Below the pieces are notes generated by a model, which saw only the letters and a program-made list of their open reading frames with translations, made no database searches and was not told where the DNA came from. The position numbers and the translations under genes are program-made. This document shows positions 1 through 11,800 of a stretch of DNA of 64,000 nucleotides, in pieces; position 1 is the first letter of the stretch, and the number at the start of each line of letters is the position of its first letter. Source of the stretch: Thermoleophilales bacterium. Lineage in GTDB: Bacteria; Actinomycetota; Thermoleophilia; Solirubrobacterales; 70-9. The stretch covers positions 1-64,000 of the forward strand of contig JACJWZ010000001.1 of assembly GCA_020636895.1 (NCBI GenBank), read 5' to 3'.

Positions 1-81
1 CGCGGTAGGCTGCGCCAGCTCGCAGCAGGTGCGGCCCTCATGGTAAGGAGGGGGTCAGGGGTTCAAATCCCCTTCCGGGCT
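1..81 (+). tRNA. 3' part of a tRNA-like gene, possibly tRNA-Thr(GGT)
   Basis: A perfect T arm is visible: stem AGGGG (57-61), loop TTCAAAT (62-68), stem CCCCT (69-73), followed by a 3' acceptor half TCCGGGC (74-80) and no encoded CCA. GGTC precedes the T arm, as in a normal variable loop. ATGGTAA at 40-46 looks like the anticodon loop of actinobacterial tRNA-Thr(GGT). However, the stem around it is CCCTC/GAGGG with an 8-base loop, or has mismatches with a 7-base loop. I cannot find a normal D arm or the matching 5' acceptor half (GCCCGGA), which would lie before the window. It is either a truncated view of a tRNA or a degenerate copy. Confidence 0.4.
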
Positions 82-121
82 CTTCGCCTACCTTGCGTCG
101 CCGCCCTAGACTCACCGCCCC

Positions 122-1891
<1,770 letters not shown>

Positions 1892-1900
1892 CCTCCCCGC

Positions 1901-2479
1901 GTGAGCGCCACCTCACGCATCCCGCGACCCGCCGATCTCCGCGCAGCCGCGTGGACGCTGCGCACCCACGTGGCGCTGCGCCGCCGCATCGCCGCCGAGG
2001 GGAGCGAGGCCACCGTGCCGCTTCCTCCGGCGATCCCCGACGCGGCCACGCGCGCCGTCCGCGCCACCCTCCGCGCGCGCCGGGCGAGCTGCCTCGAGAG
2101 CGCGATCGTCCTGCAGTCCTGGCACGCCGCCCACGGCCGCCCGCTCGACCTGGTCATCGGCGTCACCGCCCCCGGAGCGGGGTTCCACGCCCACGCCTGG
2201 CTGGAGGCCGAGCCGAGCCGCGCGCCGGAGCGGGACGCCGGCGTCACCGCACTCGACCGGGCAACCGCCGCCGCACCGGAGCAGGACGCCGCCGTCACGC
2301 CCGACCTCGACGAAGCCGACGACAGCGGCCGCCCGGCCGACGAGTTCACCGAGATCCATCGCCGTCCCGCCGCTAGCCTGAGCGGGCCGGGGACGAGCGG
2401 AACACGATGGACGACGAGACGATCATCAGCATCGACACCGAACAGGTGCTCGCACGCGAGGTCGACGGCGAGACCGTGA
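1901..2479 (+). CDS. Lasso peptide biosynthesis B2-like (transglutaminase-like) protein
   Basis: 192 residues. The core RRASCLESAIVL...HGRPLDLVIGV...FHAHAWLE matches the C-terminal domain of lasso-peptide B2/McjB proteins, a cysteine-protease-like fold that removes the leader from a RiPP precursor. The conserved Cys (in SCLES) and His (in AHAW) are present. An insert of about 40 residues rich in Ala/Asp separates this from a final EFTEIHR motif. After that motif the frame has no stop and reads ~40 residues of low-complexity sequence into the next gene, overlapping it by 73 bases. The next gene encodes a PqqD-type recognition protein, its usual partner. No precursor peptide or asparagine-synthetase-like cyclase is seen nearby. 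Confidence 0.75.
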   Translation: MSATSRIPRPADLRAAAWTLRTHVALRRRIAAEGSEATVPLPPAIPDAATRAVRATLRARRASCLESAIVLQSWHAAHGRPLDLVIGVTAPGAGFHAHAWLEAEPSRAPERDAGVTALDRATAAAPEQDAAVTPDLDEADDSGRPADEFTEIHRRPAASLSGPGTSGTRWTTRRSSASTPNRCSHARSTARP

Positions 2480-2682
2480 TCCTCGACCTGAGCACCCAGC
2501 GTTACGTCGGCGGCAACCGCTCGGTCTCCGCGCTCTGGCCGCTCCTCGAGCGCGGCGCCTCGCTTGAGGAGCTCACCGCCCGTCTCGTCGAGGAGTTCGG
2601 GATCGACGCCGAGCGGGCCGGGGCGGACGTCGCCGCCTTCGTCGATCAGCTCCGCGAGCTCGGCCTTCTGAGCCGGGCCTGA
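2407..2682 (+). CDS. PqqD-family protein (RiPP recognition element, lasso B1-like)
   Basis: 91 residues, the usual length of stand-alone PqqD-like proteins. The pattern VDGETVILDLSTQRY then ALWPLLERGASLEELTARL and a C-terminal helix (FVDQLRELGLL) is the winged-helix fold that binds leader peptides of ribosomally made, modified peptides and presents them to the processing enzyme. It follows and overlaps the B2-like gene and is 15 bases from an ABC transporter, so all four genes probably form one transcript. Start ATG 2407. The family call is firm; the substrate is unknown. Confidence 0.8.
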   Translation: MDDETIISIDTEQVLAREVDGETVILDLSTQRYVGGNRSVSALWPLLERGASLEELTARLVEEFGIDAERAGADVAAFVDQLRELGLLSRA

Positions 2683-2697
2683 CGCGCGCCGGACGCG

Positions 2698-3437
<740 letters not shown>

Positions 3438-3441
<4 letters not shown>

Positions 3442-4343
3442 GCGCCGGGAGCCCGAGCGAGGTGGCCGCGCCCGGCGCCGAGACACCCGGCAGGGCCGCC
3501 ACCCCCGGCAATCCACCCCGCCCGGCCATCAGACCGCGCCCGCTCACGATCCTCGCCGCCTTCATCCGCCGCGACTGGGCGATCGACCTCTCCTACCGCG
3601 CGCCCTTCGCCCTGCGCGGGATCTCCCTGCTCCTCACCCTGGCGCTCTTCTACTTCCTCGGTGACGTCGTCGACGACGCCGCCTTCGAGGATCAGCAGGG
3701 AATCGACTCCGGCTACTTCGGCTACGTGGCCGTCGGGCTCGCCACCTTCACCGTCATCCAGACCAGCCTCATCTCGTTCTCCCGCAAGCTCCGCGAGGAG
3801 CAGACCACCGGCACCTTCGAGGCGCTGATGACGACGCCCGCCAGTCCGTCGCTGATCATCCTCGCCAGCGCCGTCTACGAGATCCTCCGCGCCACCATCG
3901 ACGGCGTCGTGATCCTGCTCGCGGCCGTCGTCATCTTCGGCCTCGCGCTCGACACCTCAGTCGGCGGCATCGCCGTCGCTCTCGTCACCCTGATCGCCGC
4001 GCTCGCCCTCTTCGCCTCACTCGGGGTCGCCGTCGCCGGCCTCACCGTCATCTTCAAGCGCACCGCAGCCCTGCTCACCCTGATCATGAGCGCCATCGCG
4101 CTGCTCAGCGGCGTCTACTTTCCGATCGATGTCCTGCCCGGGTGGATCCAGACCATCGCCAACGCGATTCCGTTCACCTGGACGCTCGAGCTGCTGCGCG
4201 CCGCGCTCCTCGGCGGCGACGTCGACGCCGCGCGGCTCGCCGGCCTGATCGCCTCGGTGCTCGTCCTGCTGCCCGCGGGCCTGGTCTTCTTCGGCTGGTC
4301 CTTGCGCCGTGCGAGACGCGCGGGTACCCTCGCGCTCTACTAG
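3438..4343 (+). CDS. ABC-2 type transporter permease
   Basis: 301 residues. After an Ala/Pro-rich cytoplasmic N-terminus (residues 1-35) there are about six hydrophobic segments, including ISLLLTLALFYFLGDVV, ATIDGVVILLAAVVIFGLAL, ALVTLIAALALFASLGVAV, LLTLIMSAIALLSGVYFP and LIASVLVLLPAGLVFF. The segment SGVYFPIDVLPGWIQ is characteristic of ABC-2 permeases. It overlaps the ATPase gene by 4 bases and is the last gene of the cassette; a terminator hairpin begins at its stop codon. Confidence 0.88.
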
Positions 4344-4380
4344 CCGCCGGTCGGGCCTACGAACCAACCGGCGGCATTCT
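4343..4380 (+). terminator. Rho-independent-like terminator after the ABC exporter
   Basis: Perfect 9-bp inverted repeat GCCGCCGGT (4343-4351) / ACCGGCGGC (4367-4375) with a 15-base loop, followed by ATTCT. It starts inside the permease stop codon and separates the RiPP-like cassette from the giant surface-protein genes. Confidence 0.65.
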
Positions 4381-4394
4381 CCGTTCGCCGCGGT

Positions 4395-4480
4395 TATCCT
4401 GCCCGGGCTCGGGGAAGTATGGATCGGTTGAGCCCCCCGGTCGGAGCGGGCTCTCAACGGGAGAGAGAGAGACCAAGAAC
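4395..4480 (+). promoter_or_regulatory. Candidate -10 box and structured leader of the giant surface-protein operon
   Basis: TATCCT at 4395-4400 is a plausible -10 element, although no good -35 is visible. The leader contains an imperfect hairpin, GTTGAGCCC (about 4427-4435) against GGGCTCTCAAC (about 4447-4457). A purine-rich ribosome site GGGAGAGAGAGA then precedes the TTG start at 4481. Confidence 0.4.
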
Positions 4481-7400
4481 TTGACGAGCCACCGCCCGGG
4501 GTCGAGGGGACTCCGCATCACGGTCGCCGCCATCGCGGCGCTGATCCTCAGCACCCTGATCACCGCGAACGCAAGCGCCGCGACGCCGGTGATCGTCAAC
4601 GGCTCCAACGGCCAGTGGCTCGAATCGGGGTCGATCGGCGACAACGGCGGCAACAGCGCCGCCGTCACCGTGTCCCTGCTCGTCAAGCACGACCCCGGTC
4701 GCAACGTGACCAACCTGAAGATCGACGACGACTACGACGGCACCGACAACACGACCAGCAAGGCGCTGAAGGCGGTGACGGCGCAGCAGCCCACGATCGT
4801 CAACGGATACGACTACTCGCGGGTCACCTACAGCTACACCGCCTCCACCTCGAACACGGGGTTGAGCTGCGGCTTCCTCGGAGTGGGCGGGACCGCCGTG
4901 ACCACGAAGCCGATCCGCGTCCGCGCGATCCTCGACGACAGCTCCGAGACCGCGACGTCCACCACCGACCTGAAGCTCATCCGCTACGACTGCACCGGCG
5001 GCGACGACAACCCCGTCCTCACCGCCACCTCGCAGAGCGCCACGTCGATCAACCCCGGCGACTCGGTCACCTTCACCTACACCGGCGACGACTCCGACGC
5101 CGCGCTGACCACCAACCAGACCTTCGGCGGACTTCGCTACCGCCTGCGCCGCCTCAACGACAACACGACGACGACGCCGGTCGTCTACTGCACCGGCGGC
5201 GACAACACCTCGCAGAACCTCAACGTCACTTTTCCCAACCGCGGTCGCTGGGTGGTCGAGGCCGAGCTCCTGAACGAGAACAGCAGCTGCGGCACCAACC
5301 CCAACTCCGGCTCCTGGTGGCGCCTCGGCGCGGTCGACGTCAACTCGCCGGCCTCGAGTAGCCCCAACGTCTCGCTCAACATCCCGCGGCCGAACCTGAA
5401 CGGCAACGCGACCGCCACCGCGACCGTCGACGACAGCGCCGACTCCGGCCAGGGCGGCGTCGCCCAGGACCTCGAGTGGGACCTCGACGAGAACACCTCC
5501 AACGGGGTGAACGGCTTCGAGGACAAGAGCCTCGGCGACGCCGGCACCGGCCTCACCGCCGGCCAGCGCACGCGCACGATCGACACGACCGGGATGACCC
5601 CCGGTCTGCACACGGTCCGCGTGCGCGTCGGCGACAACGGCGCGCTCGGCGGCGCCGACACCATCCGTCGCACGAAGACCGTGAGCGCGACCTACCTCGT
5701 CGACTCGCCGCCCGTCGTCGATGACCAGCCGATCGCGGCCGAAGCCGGCGTCGGCAAGGCGATCGACCTCGGCGCCACCGACGCCGACGGCGACACGCTC
5801 ACCTACAACACGACCACGCCGCCGGCTCACGGCACGCTCACCGGCACCGGGAACAACCGCACCTACACGCCCGACGCCAACTACGCCGGAGCCGACTCGT
5901 TCACGGTCTCCGTCAACGACGGCTTCGGCGGCACGGACACGGCGACCATCTCCATTCAGGTCTCGCCGCAGACCACGATCGACGTCGGCCCGAACGGCCC
6001 GATCAACTCGCAGTCCACGTACTTCGCGTTCAGCTCGCCGACGCCGGGGGCCACCTTCGAGTGCTCGCTCGACGGTGCAGGTTTCTCCAGCTGCGTCTCG
6101 CCGCAGTTCTACATCAACCTCTCCGAGACCACGCACACCTTCCAGGTCCGCGCGGTCGCCGCCGGCAACACCGACCCGACGCCGGCGAGCAACACCTTCA
6201 CCGTCGACATCACCAACCCCGATACGACCATCGACTCGGGCCCCGGCGCGCTGACCAACACCGCCACCCCGACCTTCACGTTCTCCTCCGATCAGGCCGG
6301 CTCCACGTTCAAGTGCCGCGTCGACTCCGACGCGTTCCAGGCGTGCACCACCCCCTTCACGACAGGCACCCTGAGCGACGGCGACCACACGTTCGAGGTC
6401 TACGCGATCGATCCGGCCGGCAACGAGGACCCGACCCCGGCCGCCAGCGGCATCTTCACGGTCGACACCACGCCGCCTGACACGACGATCAACAGCGGCC
6501 CGAGCGGCAAGATCAACGTCTCCGCGCCGCAGTTCACGTTCTCCTCCGACGACAACACGGCGACGTTCGAGTGCAAGATCGACGCCGGTCCGTGGAGCGC
6601 GTGCTTCTCCCCCTACAACACGCCGACGCTTCCCGACGGCAGCCACACGGTCCAGATCCGCGCGGTCGACCCGGCCCTGAACCCGGACCCGACCCCGGCA
6701 TCGCGCACCTTCGAGATCGACACGACGGCGCCGGACACCACGATCGACACCGGCCCGGGCGCCTTCACCAACGACGACACCCCCGAGATCACCTTCAGCT
6801 CCGACGATCCCAACGCGGTCTTCCAGTGCCGCGTCGACACCGGCACGTTCCAGAGCTGCTCGAGCCCGTTCAGCCCGAGCTCGCTGAGCGACGGCTCCCA
6901 CACCATCCAGGTCCGCGCGATCGACGAGGCCGGCAACATCGACGCTACGCCCGCGTCGACCACGTTCGTCGTCGACACGATCGACCCGGAGACGACGATC
7001 GACTCCGGTCCCTCGGGCCCGACCCCTGACGACACCCCGACGTTCGAGTTCTCCTCCGACGAGGCCGGCTCGACCTTCGAGTGCAGCATCGACGGCGATC
7101 CGTTCCAGAGCTGCACCTCAGCGTTCACGAGCGCGTCCTTGAGCGACGGTGGCCACACCTTCGAGGTCCGCGCGATCGACCAGGCCGGCAACGCCGACCA
7201 GACCCCCGCATCGCGCTCGTTCACGGTCGACACCTCCGAGCCCGGCACGACGATCGACTCCGGCCCGACCGGGACGATCAACACCGACCAGGCGAGCTTC
7301 ACGTTCAGCACCGACGAGCCCGGCGCCGGCTTCGAGTGCCGGATCGACGGCGGCGACTGGGAGGAGTGCGACTCGCCGCAGACCTACCGCGACCTCTCGC

Positions 7401-8881
7401 AGGGCTCGCACACCTTCGAGGTGCGTGCCGTCGACGCGGCCGGCAACGCCGACTCGACCCCGCCGTCGCAGACCTTCACGGTCAGCACCGAGGCGCCGCA
7501 GACCAGCATCGACTCCGGCCCGGCCGGGACGGTCGCCGACGACGGGGCGGAGCTGACGTTCTCCTCCGACGACAACGCCGCCACCTTCGAGTGCCGGCTC
7601 GACGGTGACGCCTTCGCGGCGTGCACCTCGCCGGTGAACCTGACCGGGCTCAGCGACGGCTCGCACACCTTCCGCGTCCGCGCGATCGACGCCGACGGCA
7701 ACACCGACCCGACGCCCGCATCGCGGAGCTGGACGGTCGACACGACGGCCCCGACCGTCTCCTTCGACTCCGGGCCCAACGGGGTCACCAAGAAGGACAG
7801 CCCGACGTTCGAGTTCTCCGCGGACGAGAACGGCGTCACCTTCGAGTGCCGCCTCGACTCCAGCGACGACCTCGACTACGCCGCGTGCACCTCGCCGCAC
7901 TCGCTGAGCAACCTCGGCGACGGCTCGCACACGCTCGATGTCCGCGCTACCGACGGCGTCGGCAACGTCGGCGCCGCCGCCGGCCGCACCTTCACGGTGG
8001 ACACGGCGCCGCCCGACACATCGATCGACTCCGGCCCGAGCGGCACCACCAGCGCGACCAGCGCGACGTTCACGTTCTCCAGCACCGAGGCCGGCTCGAC
8101 CTTCGCCTGCGAGCTCGACGGCGCCTCGGTGCCGTGCACCTCGCCGAAGACCTACACCGGTCTCAGCGACGGCGAGCACACGTTCACGGTCGCCGCGACC
8201 GACCCCGCCGGCAACGAGGACACGACGCCCGACAGCCGCACCTGGACGGTCGGCGGCGGGACCAACCCGCAGACCGACATCACCTCGGGCCCCTCCGGCC
8301 ACGTGCTCTCGCGCGATGCGACCTTCGAGTTCACCTCGTCGGCCGCCGGTGCCACCTTCGAGTGCGCGCTCGACGGCGTCGCGTTCGCCGCCTGCACCTC
8401 GCCGACGTCCTACAGCGGCCTGACCACGGGCGAGCACACCTTCAGCGTCCGCAGCAAGACGTCGGGCGGCGCGACCGACCCGACGCCCGCGACCCGCACG
8501 TTCACCGTCGACGACGCGGCGCCACCGCCATCGAAGGCGCCGCCGAAGATCGACGTGGTCTCGGGCAAGTTGAAGCTCGCCAAGTCGATCCAGGTGGCGA
8601 CGATCACCTGTGGCTTCGGCCCCTGCACCCTCGACTCCGCGACGGCGCAGCTCAAGGCGGGCAAGAAGAAGGCCACCCTGACGCCGACCGTCTCCGGCCC
8701 GATCGCCGCCGGCGGCACCGCCCCGGTGATGCTGACGCTGAAGGGCAAGTTCTTCCGGGCCATCAAGAAGAAGGGCAAGGGGAAGGTCCAGGTCTCGCTC
8801 GAGGCGAGCTCGCCGGCCGGCTCCACCAAGGCCACGACGAAGCTGAAGGTCACCGCGAAGAAGAAGAAGAAGAAGGGCTGA
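4481..8881 (+). CDS. Giant secreted protein with ten Ig-like repeats and a basic C-terminal domain
   Basis: 1466 residues from TTG 4481, chosen because a signal peptide (RITVAAIAALILSTLITANASAA) and the GGGAGAGAGAGA ribosome site fit it. Residues ~35-405 are unrecognised. Residues ~408-493 resemble a cadherin-like/Big_9 domain (DGFGGTDTATISIQV). Ten ~85-residue repeats follow, each TTIDSGP...TFxFSS...FECxLDG...CTSP...LSDGSHTFxVRAxD..GN.DPTPASRTFTVD. The last ~110 residues form a Lys-rich beta domain ending AKKKKKKG. The repeats should be extracellular beta-sandwiches, each with a likely Cys-Cys pair. The next gene starts 7 bases after its stop, suggesting an operon. No enzymatic motif is seen; an adhesin or matrix role is inferred. 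Confidence 0.85.
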   Translation: MTSHRPGSRGLRITVAAIAALILSTLITANASAATPVIVNGSNGQWLESGSIGDNGGNSAAVTVSLLVKHDPGRNVTNLKIDDDYDGTDNTTSKALKAVTAQQPTIVNGYDYSRVTYSYTASTSNTGLSCGFLGVGGTAVTTKPIRVRAILDDSSETATSTTDLKLIRYDCTGGDDNPVLTATSQSATSINPGDSVTFTYTGDDSDAALTTNQTFGGLRYRLRRLNDNTTTTPVVYCTGGDNTSQNLNVTFPNRGRWVVEAELLNENSSCGTNPNSGSWWRLGAVDVNSPASSSPNVSLNIPRPNLNGNATATATVDDSADSGQGGVAQDLEWDLDENTSNGVNGFEDKSLGDAGTGLTAGQRTRTIDTTGMTPGLHTVRVRVGDNGALGGADTIRRTKTVSATYLVDSPPVVDDQPIAAEAGVGKAIDLGATDADGDTLTYNTTTPPAHGTLTGTGNNRTYTPDANYAGADSFTVSVNDGFGGTDTATISIQVSPQTTIDVGPNGPINSQSTYFAFSSPTPGATFECSLDGAGFSSCVSPQFYINLSETTHTFQVRAVAAGNTDPTPASNTFTVDITNPDTTIDSGPGALTNTATPTFTFSSDQAGSTFKCRVDSDAFQACTTPFTTGTLSDGDHTFEVYAIDPAGNEDPTPAASGIFTVDTTPPDTTINSGPSGKINVSAPQFTFSSDDNTATFECKIDAGPWSACFSPYNTPTLPDGSHTVQIRAVDPALNPDPTPASRTFEIDTTAPDTTIDTGPGAFTNDDTPEITFSSDDPNAVFQCRVDTGTFQSCSSPFSPSSLSDGSHTIQVRAIDEAGNIDATPASTTFVVDTIDPETTIDSGPSGPTPDDTPTFEFSSDEAGSTFECSIDGDPFQSCTSAFTSASLSDGGHTFEVRAIDQAGNADQTPASRSFTVDTSEPGTTIDSGPTGTINTDQASFTFSTDEPGAGFECRIDGGDWEECDSPQTYRDLSQGSHTFEVRAVDAAGNADSTPPSQTFTVSTEAPQTSIDSGPAGTVADDGAELTFSSDDNAATFECRLDGDAFAACTSPVNLTGLSDGSHTFRVRAIDADGNTDPTPASRSWTVDTTAPTVSFDSGPNGVTKKDSPTFEFSADENGVTFECRLDSSDDLDYAACTSPHSLSNLGDGSHTLDVRATDGVGNVGAAAGRTFTVDTAPPDTSIDSGPSGTTSATSATFTFSSTEAGSTFACELDGASVPCTSPKTYTGLSDGEHTFTVAATDPAGNEDTTPDSRTWTVGGGTNPQTDITSGPSGHVLSRDATFEFTSSAAGATFECALDGVAFAACTSPTSYSGLTTGEHTFSVRSKTSGGATDPTPATRTFTVDDAAPPPSKAPPKIDVVSGKLKLAKSIQVATITCGFGPCTLDSATAQLKAGKKKATLTPTVSGPIAAGGTAPVMLTLKGKFFRAIKKKGKGKVQVSLEASSPAGSTKATTKLKVTAKKKKKKG

Positions 8882-8888
8882 GGGAACG

Positions 8889-11800
8889 ATGGAACTGGCT
8901 ACGAACCGACGCAGCATGCGCCTCCTCGCTCTCCTCCTCGCACTGACGGCCACCGTCGCCTCCTGGGCGCTCGCCTCCCGCGCTGAAGCGGCGAAGGTCG
9001 GCAACCCGGGATCGTTCGGAGCGACCGTCACCACCGGCACGATCCGGATCGGTACGACGTCCTTCGCCTTCGACGACCAGGACCCGATCACGTTCGCCGG
9101 CACCATCGATGCCGCCGGGAACGTCAACGTGCCGACCTCGGGGCAGCACTTCCCGTCGTTCTCGGTGGAGGGCTACCCGGTCAGCATCATCCCGACGAAC
9201 GCGCTGACCGGCACGATCAACCCGCTGACCGGCGCCGGTTCGCTGCGCCTCCGCGTCTACATCAAGATCGACAACGTGCCGCTCGCGAGCGGCTGCGCCA
9301 TCGGCACGTCGGGGAGCCCGATCGACCTCAACGCTTTGATCACCGGCACGACGTCGCCCCCGAGCCCGAACACGCCGATCACCGGCACCCCTTACAACGT
9401 CAGCACCGGCAACGCGAAGCTCGTCAACAACAGCTTCAGCGTGCCCGCCTCCAACAGCTGCGGCCTCGGCGCGAGCACCGTCGACGACGCGCTCGGGCTC
9501 CCGTCCGCGGCGGGCAAGAACGAGGCGCAGTTCGAGATCCACACCACCCCGACACTGACCAAGGGCGTCAACTCGAGCTTCACGGCGAGCCCGAGCGGCG
9601 GCCCCGCTCCGCTGACCTCGACCTACGACGCCTCCGCCTCGACGGTGTCCGCCGGCGTCAAGACCTGCGCGGTCGCGCTGCCGAGCTCGCCGAGCTGCGG
9701 CTACCGCTGGGACTGGGACGGCAACGGGACCATCGACGAGGTCACGAACACGTCGAGCACCAGCCACACGTACCTGACCTCAGGCACCTTCACCCCGAAG
9801 CTGACCATCTTCGACAACGACGGCGACTCCGACACGACCTCGCGGACGGTCACGGTCAGTGACCGGCCCGATCTGACGATCGACAAATCGCACACCGGCA
9901 ACTTCCAGACGGGGACGAACGGCAGCTACACGCTCAGCGTCTCCAACCCCGGCGCCGGCCCGACGACGGGGACGACCACCGTCATCGACACCCTGCCCGC
10001 GGGGCTCAGCTACGTGTCGGCGACCGGTAGCGGCTGGACCTGCGCCGGTCCCGCCAACGTCGTCACCTGCACCCGCACCGCGGTGATCGGCGCTGGTGGC
10101 ACCGCCCCGCCGATCACGCTCACGGTGGCGGTCGCCGACGCCGCACGTCCCTCGGTCACCAACACCGCCTCGGTGTCCACTCCGATCGAGACGGCGACCG
10201 GCAACAACTCCGACAGCGACCCGACAGATGTCGATGCGATCGACGTCGCGATCGCCAAGTCGCACACCGGCAGCTTCCGCGTCGGCCGCAACGAGCCCTA
10301 CACCCTGCACGTCACCAACGACGGCACCCTGGCCACCACCGGCACGACCACCATCAACGACTCGCTGCCGCTCGGCATGAACTACTTCAGCTCGAGCGCT
10401 CCGGCGGGGTGGAGCTGCAACGGCTCGGGCTCGAGCTTCTCCTGCTCGAACACCGATCCGCTCCCGGTCGGCTACGACGAGGAGATCACCCTGACCGTCG
10501 CCGTCGACGGCACGGCGCTCCCGGCGCGGACCAACACCGCGACCATCAGCACCCCCGGCGACACCGACCCAAGCGACGACAGCTCGAGTGACCCGACGGT
10601 CGTCGTCGCCGCGCCCGATCTCGCCATCAAGAAGAGCCACGACGCTGACTTCCGCGTCGGCGGCACCGGCACCTACGAGCTCGACGTCAGCAACGACGGC
10701 GCGCTGCCGACCGTCGGCACCACGACCGTCACCGACACGGTCCCCGATGGCCTCCCGGTGGTCTCCGCCGACGGCTCGGGCTGGAACTGTGGCGTCGCCG
10801 GCCAGGACATCACCTGCACCAACGACACCGTGATGCAGCCGGACGAGTCGCTGCCGACGATCACCGTCGTCACCGACGTCGAGGCCGCGGCCATGCCTCA
10901 GGTGACCAACACCGCGCACGTCTCCACCGCGGGGACCGGCCCTTCGGCTGACCCCAACCCGGCCAACGACAGCGACGCTGACGTCACCAACGTCACCGCG
11001 GTCGATCTGACGATCGACAAGTCGCACACCGGCACGTTCCCGGTCGGCGGCACCGGCACCTTCACCCTCGCCGTCCGCAACGCGGGCACCGCGGCCACCG
11101 TCGGCACCACGACCGTCACCGACACCCTGCCCGCCGACCTCAGCTACGTCTCCGCCAACGGCTCCGGCTGGAGCTGCGGCGCGAGCGGCCAGGACGTCAC
11201 CTGCACCCGCAGCGGCGTCATCGGCGCCGGCGCCTCGGCCCCGAACATCACGCTGAACGTCGCGATCGGCAACTCGAGCGCTGACGACGTCACCAACACC
11301 GCCTCGGTCTCGGGGACCGACGACGTCGACAACGCCAACGACTCCGACTCGGACACGGCGCCGCTGACCGCCGCCGACCTGCAGATCGTCAAGTCCCACT
11401 CCGGTGACTTCCGGGTCGGGACCGAGCGCACCTACGAGCTGCGGGTCAAGAACGTCGGCCCGCTGCCCACCAGCGGCACCAACACGGTGACCGACGTCCT
11501 GCCCGCGGGCCTCACGTACGTCTCCGCCGACGGCCCCGGCTGGAGCTGCGGCGCCAGCGGCCAGACCGTGACCTGCACGCGCACCAACCCGATCGCCGGC
11601 GGCGGTCCCGCATCGGTGATCCAGCTCGTCGTCGACGTCGGCGGCACCGCCTACCCGGGCGTGACCAACACGGCCACGGTCTCCAACTCGAGCGATCGCA
11701 ACCCGGCCAACGACTCCTCGTCGGACCCGACGACCGTCACCACCGCCGACCTCGCGATCGCCAAGACGCACCAGGGCCAGCTCCGCGCCGGCGGCTCGGC

